64,000 nt of DNA, from contig NZ_BMZO01000003.1 in assembly GCF_014652835.1 (NCBI RefSeq), forward strand, positions 334,076-398,075, written 5' to 3'. Positions 9,865 through 17,788 of this stretch are shown in pieces (within the stretch, counting starts at the first letter, position 1; every line of letters begins with the position of its first letter). Below the pieces are notes generated by a model. That model had not been told where the DNA came from and did no database searches. It saw only the letters and a program-made list of their open reading frames with translations. Made by a program: the position numbers and the translations under genes. This stretch comes from Limoniibacter endophyticus. Lineage in GTDB: Bacteria; Pseudomonadota; Alphaproteobacteria; Rhizobiales; Rhizobiaceae.

Positions 9865-11194
9865 TCGTCATGTCTCCGATCAAGAGGGTTGGGGATGCGG
9901 TCGGGAAATGACGCTCTATATCGTTCGCCGGTTCCATGGATAGGAACATATCCTTCATATTCGACGCAATCGTGACTTCTGCGACCGGATAAGCCAATGC
10001 GCCGTTTTCGATCCAGAAACCAGCCGCGCCGCGACTATAATCGCCGGTGACGAGATCGACGCCTGGTCCAAAAACATCGGTTACGTAAAATCCGGTGCTG
10101 ACAGCGGAAATCAGGTCGGCTGGGCTGCGTTCGCCAGGTTCGATCGCCAGATTGGTTGAAGAAGGCATGACGGAGGAGCCAGAACGAACACCGCGTCCGT
10201 TCGTCTTCAGGCCAAGTTCGCCCGCAACCGAGTGTGACAAAAACCAGTGCCTCAGCGCTCCCTTGTCGATCATGACGAGCCTTTCGCCAGCGACCCCTTC
10301 GCCATCGAAAGGCCGCGATCCTGGGCTGCGCAAGCGAAGCGGGTCGTCGGTCAACGTTATCGAGGCGTTGGCGACGATCTCACCCATCTTGTCGCGAAGA
10401 AAGCTTGTTTTGCGGGCCACAGACGCGCCGTTGATTGCACCGGCGAGCGTTCCCGCGAAGCCTCGTGCCACGCGGGGATCGAAGATGACGGGGAAGCGGC
10501 CTGTCGGGATCTGTCGTGCGCCGAGACGTTTGATGGCGCGCTCTGCAGCACGCTTGCCGATCGTCTCGGCATCATCCAGATCAGAAAAATGGAGACGGTG
10601 CGAGAAATCGTAGTCGCGCTCCATAGCCGTGCCTTCACCGGCGATGACGCTGACGGAGCGTCCAAAGCCGCTGCGCGTATAATGTCCAAGGAAGCCGCGA
10701 GAGGTGGCGAGGATGAGGCCGCCCGAACCGGCGGAGGCGCTGGCACCGCCTGAATTGGTGATGCCGTTCATCGCGCGCGCCGTGTCTTCCATTGCAAGCG
10801 CGGTTTCGCGCAGTTCTTCGGAAGAAACATCCGTTGGATCGAAAAGATCAAGATCCTGCGGTGCTGAAACGAGAAGTTCCGGCTCTACCAGCGCCTGGTG
10901 CGGATCGCGTGGCGAGACTCGGGCCATGGCAACGGCGCGCCTCGCAAGAATGTCAGGGTCGGCAGCAATGTTTGCAGAGACGCTGGCCACGCGACCATCC
11001 ACAAAGACGCGCAGCGACATGTCCTCGCTTTCCGAGGCTTCTATACCTTCGACTTCTCCCAGTCGCACGGAGACAGAGCGTGCCTGACCATGCACGGTAA
11101 CGGCGTCGGCATCGTCCGCGCCGGCTTTCATTGCAGCGTCGACCAGCGCGCTGACCTGGTGGATGAACGGTGTGAGATCGCGTGGTTGAGGCAT
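9851..11194 (-). CDS. pmbA: TldD/PmbA-family metalloprotease
   Basis: PmbA/TldE-like protein, 447 residues, of the TldD/TldE zinc protease family that trims peptides such as microcin B17. The start is set at ATG 11194 (MPQPRDLTPFIHQVSALVD) because AGGAAA lies 7 bases upstream and the family begins here; an upstream extension of 64 residues is low-quality sequence. Family blocks SVRLGEVEGIEASESEDMSLRVFVDGRVA (N-terminal half) and the glycine-rich C-terminal FGPGVDLVTGDYSRGAAGFWIENG are clear. No TldD partner is in the window. The PmbA subunit usually lacks the zinc HExxxH motif, and none is seen here. Confidence 0.92.
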   Translation of the reverse strand: MPQPRDLTPFIHQVSALVDAAMKAGADDADAVTVHGQARSVSVRLGEVEGIEASESEDMSLRVFVDGRVASVSANIAADPDILARRAVAMARVSPRDPHQALVEPELLVSAPQDLDLFDPTDVSSEELRETALAMEDTARAMNGITNSGGASASAGSGGLILATSRGFLGHYTRSGFGRSVSVIAGEGTAMERDYDFSHRLHFSDLDDAETIGKRAAERAIKRLGARQIPTGRFPVIFDPRVARGFAGTLAGAINGASVARKTSFLRDKMGEIVANASITLTDDPLRLRSPGSRPFDGEGVAGERLVMIDKGALRHWFLSHSVAGELGLKTNGRGVRSGSSVMPSSTNLAIEPGERSPADLISAVSTGFYVTDVFGPGVDLVTGDYSRGAAGFWIENGALAYPVAEVTIASNMKDMFLSMEPANDIERHFPTASPTLLIGDMTIAGK

Positions 11195-11288
11195 CGAGTT
11201 TCCTGTATGGGCCTGCAGATATGAGCAGGAGAAGTCCTTATCATCTATGGCGACTTGCCGCTTCATGCAATCCGCGCTCATTGGATTG

Positions 11289-11302
11289 GTCATGATCATG
11301 AC
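11289..11302. promoter_or_regulatory. 14-bp palindrome upstream of pmbA
   Basis: GTCATGATCATGAC is a perfect palindrome about 95 bases upstream of the pmbA start. Its size and position fit an operator, but no known regulator consensus is recognised. Confidence 0.3.
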
Positions 11303-11551
11303 GGGCTGATGCCAATTTGAAAGGAAAAATCCGCAATCGAAACAGCGTATTATTCTGGTGCGCTGGCTGGCAGCAGGTTCGGCCATTCAAACTGGGAGCA
11401 GTTCGGCGTGACTGGCGATCAGTCCTCAGGCATTACTCCGGTCATCGAAGCGGTCGGGACAAGATCGCCGGGCCAGGCCAGTTGATGCCTTGCCGAGATG
11501 CAGCGATTTCGCGGCATGAGGAATTCCGGGAAATTTGCACCCGGTCCGAGA

Positions 11552-11621
11552 GACGATGTCATTGCGGCCCCGCCGATCCCACCCCCCCCCCCCCAAGAGG
11601 TTGGGTTGTGATGACATCGTC
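11552..11621. repeat. Inverted repeat flanking a poly-C13 tract
   Basis: GACGATGTCAT (11552-11562) and ATGACATCGTC (11611-11621) are perfect 11-bp inverted repeats separated by 48 bases. The spacer contains an uninterrupted run of 13 C (11582-11594). The tract would be prone to slippage. It could be a small palindromic repeat element or a variable leader; the sequence does not decide. Confidence 0.7.
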
Positions 11622-11694
11622 GTCCTGAAAGGCAGTTCTTTCAGGAGATATATTCGAAGTGATTTTGTAAAAATTATTGTAAAAATTTTAAAGC

Positions 11695-11726
11695 GCCCTG
11701 CCTTGGAATTCCAAGGCAGGGCTTTT
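11695..11726. terminator. Bidirectional terminator, 28-base perfect palindrome
   Basis: A perfect 28-base palindrome (14-bp arms with GCCCTGCCTTGG at the base and AATT at the centre) runs from 11695 to 11722. TTTT follows on the plus strand, and an A/T-rich TTTAAAATTTTT follows on the minus strand. It lies 2-6 bases beyond the stop of the minus-strand DUF442 gene and is best read as its terminator. Confidence 0.85.
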
Positions 11727-11728
11727 CA

Positions 11729-12070
11729 TTATCCGCCGTTCTTCTCGCAAACGGCTGCATGAATATTGGTCGAGCGCGCTCCGGAGCGACAATAAGCCAG
11801 AACCGGACCTTCCATCTCGTCGAGTGCCTTTGCCATTGCCTCGACGTGGCCCTGGTCCATCTGCGCGCCCGTAAAAGGAATGTGACGGAAGGCGAGGCCA
11901 GCTTCCCGGGCCGCTTTCTCGATCGTCGAGGCGCTCGGCTGCCCAATCTCTTCATCGTCCGGACGATTGCAGATGATGGACTTGAAGCCCATTTCCTTCA
12001 AATCCGCGACATGCTCCGGCTGTATCTGACCGGTGGCGGAGTAATTGTCGTTGATATCGCGAATTTCCAT
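11729..12070 (-). CDS. DUF442 / TIGR01244 rhodanese-like phosphatase-fold protein
   Basis: A 113-residue protein of the TIGR01244 (DUF442) family, whose fold resembles protein tyrosine phosphatases and which is often annotated as a sulfur transferase. The catalytic loop AYCRSGARSTN is present near the C terminus with its Cys and Arg. The start at ATG 12070 (MEIRDINDNYSATGQ) has AAAGG upstream; the longer frame adds 38 unlikely residues. In other bacteria the domain is linked to sulfide handling or fused to a beta-lactamase-like hydrolase; no partner is adjacent here. The native substrate is not known. Confidence 0.85.
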   Translation of the reverse strand: MEIRDINDNYSATGQIQPEHVADLKEMGFKSIICNRPDDEEIGQPSASTIEKAAREAGLAFRHIPFTGAQMDQGHVEAMAKALDEMEGPVLAYCRSGARSTNIHAAVCEKNGG

Positions 12071-12270
12071 GGCAGTGCCCTTTCTTGATCCCCGCTTGAA
12101 TGCGGGTGTTTCTGTGCCAAGATAGGCAGAGCAGCGCGTTGAAGAAAGCCCTTTGCCGCAAAACCTGCCTTCGCATCGCTGCAAGTGCCTCAGCGGGCCA
12201 TGTGTATGGGAGGACCCAAAGACGCGCTGAGGCCGAAGATTATCGCACCGAACTCCCGACCGTTGCGGCT

Positions 12271-13500
12271 TCAGGTCAATACGGTGCGAAGCTCCCAGTG
12301 CGGAAACGGATCGCGCATTGTCTGCCAGGCCTCAGGCTGGAAACAATCAGCATTGACCAGACAGAAATCCAACTCAGCGCGCAACTTCACTTCGTTCATC
12401 CGCGACGTGCCGATAAATACGATCTCCTGGCGGCGGTCCGACCACTCAGGATCGAGATAGGGAAGCATCGCCGCCTGCCAGTCCGGATCGGCAGGCCAGC
12501 GATGACGCGGAACCGCCCCCCACCACAGACCGCGCCGTTGCGTGCGCACCTGGGCGCCGGCCTGGCTGATTTCGCCGACATGGTTCGGTCGCGTCGCCAG
12601 CCAGAAAAAGCCTTTGGCGCGCAAGACGCCCGGCCATTCCCGATCGAGAAACGCCTTGAAGAGCCTGGGATCGAACGGGGCACGGGCGCGATATACAAAC
12701 GAGCGGACGCCATATTCCTCCGTTTCAGGCACATGGTCTGCAAAGCCATAAAGCTCCTTCGCCCAGAGTGGATGCGATTGCGCCCGGTCATAATCGAAGA
12801 GCCCTGTACCCAGAATCTCCTCAAACGCTACCTTGCCAAAATCGGCTTCGACGATCTTGGCATCCGCATTGAGACCACGCACGATCTGACGCGCATCCGC
12901 CAGTTTTTGCGGACCGGCCAGTGTCACCTTGTTTAAAAGCACGATATCGGCGAATTCGATCTGTTCAACAAGAAGATCGATCAGCGTGCGTTCATCATCG
13001 TCACCATTGGTCTCGCCGCGATCGCGCAGGAACTCCTGACTCGAATAGTCCTTCAACAGATTCGCCGCGTCGACCACGGTAATCATTGCGTCCAGGCGCG
13101 CATCGTCCGACAGGCTGTAGCCTTGCTCATCACGGAAAGCGAAGGTAGCGGCAACCGGCAGGGGCTCGGAAATTCCGCTGGATTCGATAACAAGATGATC
13201 AAAGCGTTTCTCGCCCGCAAGGCGCTTGACCTCTGCCAGAAGATCGTCGCGCAGGGTGCAGCAAATGCAGCCATTCGTCATTTCAACCAGCTTTTCCTGC
13301 GTACGTGCGACATTGCCTTCAGTCTCACGGACCATGGCGGCGTCAATATTCACTTCGCCCATATCATTGACGATGACGGCGATGCGCCTGCCTTGCACGT
13401 TATGCAGAAGGGCGTTCAGTAGCGTTGTTTTGCCAGCGCCTAGAAATCCGGACAGGACGGTGACCGGTAGACGATCGTCCTGCACTCTCGGTTGCTGCAT
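12271..13500 (-). CDS. CobW/COG0523-family GTPase, probable zinc metallochaperone
   Basis: A COG0523 G3E GTPase of 409 residues. The P-loop GFLGAGKTT is at residues 18-26 and the metal-binding GCICC motif at 77-81 (Cys78, Cys80, Cys81). VNDMGEVNID and the C-terminal CobW_C region (RAPFDPRLFKAFL onward) complete the domain set. I set the start at ATG 13500 (MQQPRVQ), with GGAG 6 bases before it; longer frames run into the operator. It is divergent from zur with a shared Zur-like box, so it is most likely a zinc chaperone made under zinc shortage (ZigA/ZagA type) rather than a cobalamin protein. Confidence 0.88.
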   Translation of the reverse strand: MQQPRVQDDRLPVTVLSGFLGAGKTTLLNALLHNVQGRRIAVIVNDMGEVNIDAAMVRETEGNVARTQEKLVEMTNGCICCTLRDDLLAEVKRLAGEKRFDHLVIESSGISEPLPVAATFAFRDEQGYSLSDDARLDAMITVVDAANLLKDYSSQEFLRDRGETNGDDDERTLIDLLVEQIEFADIVLLNKVTLAGPQKLADARQIVRGLNADAKIVEADFGKVAFEEILGTGLFDYDRAQSHPLWAKELYGFADHVPETEEYGVRSFVYRARAPFDPRLFKAFLDREWPGVLRAKGFFWLATRPNHVGEISQAGAQVRTQRRGLWWGAVPRHRWPADPDWQAAMLPYLDPEWSDRRQEIVFIGTSRMNEVKLRAELDFCLVNADCFQPEAWQTMRDPFPHWELRTVLT

Positions 13501-13517
13501 TGAAATCTCCATTGAAC

Positions 13518-13537
13518 TGTAACGTAATACCATTACA
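13518..13537. promoter_or_regulatory. Candidate Zur operator
   Basis: TGTAACGTAATACCATTACA is an imperfect palindrome (outer TGTAA/TTACA perfect) placed directly before the start of the CobW GTPase gene and 70 bases upstream of zur. Its A/T-rich GTAA-TTAC layout resembles Zur boxes of proteobacteria. It would mask the CobW promoter when zinc is plentiful. Confidence 0.6.
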
Positions 13538-13606
13538 TATCAAGCATGATGTCAAGTTGCGGCAGAGCAGGCTTGGCAAGTCCACTGAAATCAGGGATAG
13601 AAGGTC

Positions 13607-14029
13607 ATGAACACGAGCCATAGCCATCCCGCGTTAACCAAGAACCAGTCGCTGGTCCTGAACGTTCTGAGTGAGGCCGATGGGCCGCTGAGCGCGTATA
13701 CGATCCTCGATCGCCTCCGTGACGATGGGTTCCGCGCGCCGTTGCAGGTCTATCGGGCGCTTGACAAGTTGCAGGAAACGGGCCTCGTCCACCGGCTCGA
13801 GAGCCTCAATGCTTTCGTGGTCTGTACGCATGATCACAGGGGCCACGATCATGATCACGCTAATTGTTCAACCGCCTTTGCAATTTGCGACAATTGCAGC
13901 CGGGTTATCGAATTTTCAGGCGCCGAACTCGATACGGTGCTTGGCGGCCTGATGTCGAAGAAGGGGTTCCGCTCGACGAAGACGACCATCGAGATGCATG
14001 GCCTGTGCGAAGACTGCGCAAAAAACTGA
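13607..14029 (+). CDS. zur: Zinc uptake regulator Zur (Fur family)
   Basis: A Fur-family repressor of 140 residues. A winged helix (residues 10-65, with RAPLQVYRALDKLQETGLVHRLES) precedes the dimerisation part with a His-rich segment THDHRGHDHDH (74-84) and two structural-zinc pairs C94DNC97 and C134EDC137. CobW next door, the LESLNAFVVC segment and the Zur-like box favour Zur over Fur. The start ATG has AAGG 4 bases upstream. It probably senses zinc and represses uptake genes as well as the divergent GTPase. Confidence 0.9.
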   Translation: MNTSHSHPALTKNQSLVLNVLSEADGPLSAYTILDRLRDDGFRAPLQVYRALDKLQETGLVHRLESLNAFVVCTHDHRGHDHDHANCSTAFAICDNCSRVIEFSGAELDTVLGGLMSKKGFRSTKTTIEMHGLCEDCAKN

Positions 14030-14158
14030 TCGATTCTTTTCGGAACAATCCAGGCGCCTACCCATTATCCATTCGTCTCCCCTTACCCTTCGTCGCCTGA
14101 AACAGTTGCGACGGTGGCTCTGAGGGGCTGTTTTGCTGTGCGCATTTGTGCACGTTCT

Positions 14159-14175
14159 TATAATGACAATGGAGG
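14159..14175 (+). promoter_or_regulatory. Candidate -10 box and Shine-Dalgarno of asnO
   Basis: TATAAT (14159-14164) and GGAGG (14171-14175) lie just upstream of asnO. No clear -35 is found at standard spacing (TTGCTG is 20 bases away), and GGAGG is 15 bases from the ATG, which is unusually far. The start itself is fixed by the need for Cys at position 2 of the enzyme. Confidence 0.35.
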
Positions 14176-14190
14176 TCCGGGCACCCGAAT

Positions 14191-15966
14191 ATGTGCGGTA
14201 TTTGCGGAGAAATCAGGTTCGATGGCAGTCAGCCGTCGGTAGACGCAATCTCGAAGATGACGGAGGCAATGGAGCGGCGCGGGCCGGACGCTTCCGGGAT
14301 GGTAATGTCAGGCACGGCCGGTTTCGGCCACCGACGACTGAGAATTATCGATCTTTCCGTAAAATCGGCACAGCCCATGGTGGATTCAGCGCTGGGACTG
14401 ACCATCGCCTTTAACGGCTGCATCTATAATTATCCGGAGCTGCGTGCCGAACTGGAAGAAAAAGGCTATACCTTTTTTTCCCATGGCGACACCGAAGTAA
14501 TCCTGAAAGCCTGGCACGCGTGGGGCAAGGAAGCACCGGAGCGCTTCCACGGCATGTTCGCCTTTGTCATCTACGAGCGTGACACGGGGCGCACGATCAT
14601 GGTGCGTGACCGATTTGGCATCAAACCGCTTTATCACACGCAGGAGAACGGGCGCATTCGGTTTGCTTCCGCGCTGCCGGCCCTGCTTGCCGCTGGTGGC
14701 ATCGACACGTCGATCGACAAGGCGGCCCTGCATAATTACATGAGTTTTCATGCCGTTGTGCCGCCCCCGCGCACGATTCTCAATGGCGTGAAGAAATTAC
14801 CGCCTGCAACGATCCGCATCTATCAGCCGGATGGCAGCTTTACTCAGGAAATCTTCTGGAATCCGCCGCATGAGCGCGATGCGTCAGAAGCCAATCTGTC
14901 GCGCGAGGAGTGGGGCGAGCGGGTGCTCGATGCGCTGCGTCTTGCCGTCAAGCGCCGAATGGTGGCCGATGTGCCGGTTGGCGTTCTGCTCTCGGGTGGC
15001 GTCGATTCCAGTCTCATTGTCGGCTTGCTCGCCGAACAGGGCCAGAAGGGCCTGATGAGCTTTTCGGTAGGTTTCGAAGAGGCCAATGGCGAGAAGGGCG
15101 ACGAGTTTGTTTATTCCGATCTGATCGCCGAACGTTTCGGCACGCGTCATCACAAGATTTTTGTGCCGGGCGCGGAGTTGATGGACGCCCTTCCAGGTAC
15201 CTTTGCTGCGATGTCGGAACCGATGGTCTCCTACGACAATGTCGGCTTCTATCTTCTCAGCAAGGAAGTATCCAAGCATATCAAAGTCGTGCAGTCGGGG
15301 CAGGGCGCTGACGAGATATTTGCAGGCTACCACTGGTACCCGCCGCTGGCCGACAGCAACGACGTCGTATCCGACTACGCACAGGTGTTCTTCGACCGCG
15401 ACCATGCTAGGATGAAGACGCATCTCAATGCTGAGTGGGTAGACGAGAATAATCCCAGCCTGGCGCTGGTACGCGAGCATCTGCTTTCGCCTGGTGCCGA
15501 CACGCCGATCGATCGCGCTCTACGCCTCGACAGTCGCGTCATGCTGGTAGACGACCCGGTCAAGCGGGTTGATAATATGACGATGGCCTGGGGGCTGGAA
15601 GCCCGGGTTCCCTTCCTGGATCATGAGTTGGTGGAGCTCGCTGCCCGCATTCCGCATGAAGAAAAGATCCGCGATAATGGCAAGGGCATTCTGAAGGACG
15701 TGGCGCGCAAAATCATTCCTTCGGAAGTGATCGACCGCAAGAAGGGCTACTTCCCCGTTCCTCAGCTCAAATATGTCGATGGCCCCTATCTCGAAATGGT
15801 GCGCGATGCCCTGACTTCGAAGGCGGCGCGCGAGCGAAATCTGTTCCGGCAGGATTATCTCGACCGATTGTTTGCGAAGCCTTCGGAACACATTACGCCG
15901 CTTCAGGGCTCGGAACTTTGGCAGGTCGGACTTTTGGAACTCTGGATGCAGACACATGGAATCTGA
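14191..15966 (+). CDS. asnO: N-acetylglutaminylglutamine amidotransferase AsnO
   Basis: An asparagine-synthetase-like amidotransferase of 591 residues. The mature Ntn nucleophile is Cys2 (MCGICGE), which fixes the start. The synthetase half carries the PP-loop LLSGGVDSS (about 269-277). It looks like AsnB, but it is followed by ngg and an M42 peptidase, the gene trio that makes the osmolyte N-acetylglutaminylglutamine amide (NAGGN). In that pathway AsnO amidates the dipeptide made by Ngg. The stop overlaps the ngg start by 11 bases. A role in osmotic stress is inferred from this context. Confidence 0.92.
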   Translation: MCGICGEIRFDGSQPSVDAISKMTEAMERRGPDASGMVMSGTAGFGHRRLRIIDLSVKSAQPMVDSALGLTIAFNGCIYNYPELRAELEEKGYTFFSHGDTEVILKAWHAWGKEAPERFHGMFAFVIYERDTGRTIMVRDRFGIKPLYHTQENGRIRFASALPALLAAGGIDTSIDKAALHNYMSFHAVVPPPRTILNGVKKLPPATIRIYQPDGSFTQEIFWNPPHERDASEANLSREEWGERVLDALRLAVKRRMVADVPVGVLLSGGVDSSLIVGLLAEQGQKGLMSFSVGFEEANGEKGDEFVYSDLIAERFGTRHHKIFVPGAELMDALPGTFAAMSEPMVSYDNVGFYLLSKEVSKHIKVVQSGQGADEIFAGYHWYPPLADSNDVVSDYAQVFFDRDHARMKTHLNAEWVDENNPSLALVREHLLSPGADTPIDRALRLDSRVMLVDDPVKRVDNMTMAWGLEARVPFLDHELVELAARIPHEEKIRDNGKGILKDVARKIIPSEVIDRKKGYFPVPQLKYVDGPYLEMVRDALTSKAARERNLFRQDYLDRLFAKPSEHITPLQGSELWQVGLLELWMQTHGI

Positions 15967-17788
15967 TGCCGTGAAAAAGCCTCGCACCACCGAAGCACGA
16001 CATGCCTCCCAGCGCGACAAGGCGCTGGGCCACCGTTTGCAGCGTATGCGCACCCAGTCGATGAAGCCTGTAATCGCCCAAAGCCGCGATGGCGAGGAGG
16101 CGATGAAGAAGAACGTCGTGCTCGATTGCGGTTGGGGCAGGTTGCTCTTCGACCAGACTTTTGAAGACAAGACGGAATTGATCAATGCGCTGCGCGAGGA
16201 GCAGCGCGGCCAGCGCGATATCATCTTCTATGTACGCGATCCGCACGTCATTCTGGCAGTTGCCCCGCAGGAGGTGTTTCTCGATCCCTCGCATACTTTT
16301 CGGCTCGACTTCCCGACCTATCGCGCCAGCCGCCGTAAGCGGCCCCGCGGTTTTTTCATCCGTCGCCTGACCTCGGAAGAGGATGCACGCGCCGTCAACA
16401 ACATCTATGCCGCGCGGGGCATGGTTACGCTCGACCCGAATTTTTTCCATGACAATCGCAACAACCGCTCCATGACCTACTTCGTCGCGGAAGAAGAAGG
16501 GACGGGCGATATTATCGGCACGGTTACGGGTATCGACCATGCGCGCCTGTTCAACGATCCGGAGAAAGGTTCCTCGCTCTGGTGCCTGGCTGTCGATCCG
16601 CGAGCGCGCCATCCGGGTATTGGTGAAATGCTGGTGCGCAGGCTGGCGGAGCATTTTTCCGCACGCGGTGCGGCCTATCTCGATCTTTCGGTGCTGCATG
16701 ACAATGAAATGGCGGTGAAACTTTATGAAAAGCTGGGTTTTCACCGGGTTCCGGTATTTGCCGTCAAGCGCAAGAACCCGATCAACGAGAAATTGTTCGC
16801 CGCCCCGATCGACGACTACAGTGCGCTTAATCCCTATGCGCGTCTTATCGTAGATGAAGCGAGGCGCCGCGGCATCCATACTGAAATAACGGACGCTGCG
16901 GGCGGATTCTTCAAGCTCTCCTACGGTGGGCGCGAAATCCGCTGCCGCGAAAGCCTGTCGGAGTTGACTTCTGCCGTCGCCATGTCGATCTGCGATGACA
17001 AGGCCGTGACACGCCGCGTGGTTGAAAAGGCAGGCTTGCGCGTGCCGGAGCAAATCGAGGCGACGAAGGACCGCGAAGCGCTCGCGGCTTTCCTCAAGGA
17101 GCACGGTTCTGTTGTCGTCAAGCCAGCGCGTGGCGAGCAGGGCAGGGGCATTGCCGTGGGCATCACGACAATGGATGCACTGGACGAGGCGATCGTCATT
17201 GCCCGCGAAGTCTGCGACCGCGTCATCATCGAGTCCTGCTTTGAAGGTGAGGATTTGCGCCTAGTCGTCATCGACTACAAACTGGTGGCCGCAGCGTTGC
17301 GGAAACCACCCCATGTCATCGGCGACGGACAGATGACAGTGCGTCAGTTGATTGAGCAATTGTCGCGTCGCAGACAGGCGGCGACCGACGGCGAAAGCCG
17401 AATTCCAATGGATTCGGAAACTGTGCGCTGCGTCGACCAGGCAGGCTTCTCGATGGATAGCGTTCTTGACGAAGGTTGTGAGCTTGTCGTGCGCAAGACG
17501 GCTAATCTCCATACAGGTGGTTCTATCCACGACGTCACAGATCGCGTGCATCCTGCTTTGGTGGATGCCGCGCGCAAGGCTGCCCGCGCCATTGGTATTC
17601 CGGTGGTCGGTATCGACTTGATGATCGAGAAACCGACCGGCTCGAATTATGTATTTATCGAAGCCAATGAACGCCCCGGTCTCGCCAATCACGAGCCGCA
17701 ACCAACAGCCGAGCGTTTCGTGGATTTGCTTTTCCCGCAATCTCGTGTTCCGGATATGAAAACGGAAAGTGAGAGCCAGAGCGCATGA
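15956..17788 (+). CDS. ngg: N-acetylglutaminylglutamine synthetase Ngg
   Basis: A 610-residue two-domain enzyme: a GNAT acetyltransferase part (about 110-265, SSLWCLAVDPRARHPGIGEMLVRRLAEHF) and an ATP-grasp ligase part (about 280-605, VVVKPARGEQGRGIAVG and FIEANERPG). It is expected to acetylate glutamine and join it to a second glutamine. I chose ATG 15956 (MESDAVKKPRTTEARH), which overlaps the end of asnO; an upstream reading within asnO is possible but unsupported. The gene overlaps the next one by 4 bases (ATGA). Confidence 0.92.
   Translation: MESDAVKKPRTTEARHASQRDKALGHRLQRMRTQSMKPVIAQSRDGEEAMKKNVVLDCGWGRLLFDQTFEDKTELINALREEQRGQRDIIFYVRDPHVILAVAPQEVFLDPSHTFRLDFPTYRASRRKRPRGFFIRRLTSEEDARAVNNIYAARGMVTLDPNFFHDNRNNRSMTYFVAEEEGTGDIIGTVTGIDHARLFNDPEKGSSLWCLAVDPRARHPGIGEMLVRRLAEHFSARGAAYLDLSVLHDNEMAVKLYEKLGFHRVPVFAVKRKNPINEKLFAAPIDDYSALNPYARLIVDEARRRGIHTEITDAAGGFFKLSYGGREIRCRESLSELTSAVAMSICDDKAVTRRVVEKAGLRVPEQIEATKDREALAAFLKEHGSVVVKPARGEQGRGIAVGITTMDALDEAIVIAREVCDRVIIESCFEGEDLRLVVIDYKLVAAALRKPPHVIGDGQMTVRQLIEQLSRRRQAATDGESRIPMDSETVRCVDQAGFSMDSVLDEGCELVVRKTANLHTGGSIHDVTDRVHPALVDAARKAARAIGIPVVGIDLMIEKPTGSNYVFIEANERPGLANHEPQPTAERFVDLLFPQSRVPDMKTESESQSA

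Larger units (their letters stand above)
11195..11728. other. 534-base intergenic region upstream of pmbA
   Basis: No convincing gene is seen here. The region holds a 14-bp palindrome (11289-11302), an 11-bp inverted repeat enclosing a 13-base poly-C tract (11552-11621), and the terminator palindrome of the DUF442 gene (11695-11726). Two open frames, 11317-11628 (+) and 11426-11617 (-), have no recognisable protein features and depend on the poly-C tract. Confidence 0.6.

Noticed and set aside
11317..11628. Open frame of 103 codons across the poly-C tract
   Set aside because: No ribosome site or protein features, and the poly-Pro end comes from the C-run.
12187..12233. Inverted repeat GCCTCAGCG / CGCTGAGGC after the CobW gene
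   Set aside because: The 9-bp arms are 29 bases apart and no T-run follows, so it is too weak to call a terminator or element.
12271..13500. Cobalamin biosynthesis protein CobW
   Set aside because: No cobalamin genes are nearby; the divergent zur and Zur-like box point to zinc.
14191..15966. Asparagine synthetase AsnB
   Set aside because: The domain layout matches AsnB, but the next two genes (ngg and the M42 peptidase) define the NAGGN operon, so AsnO is the better call.
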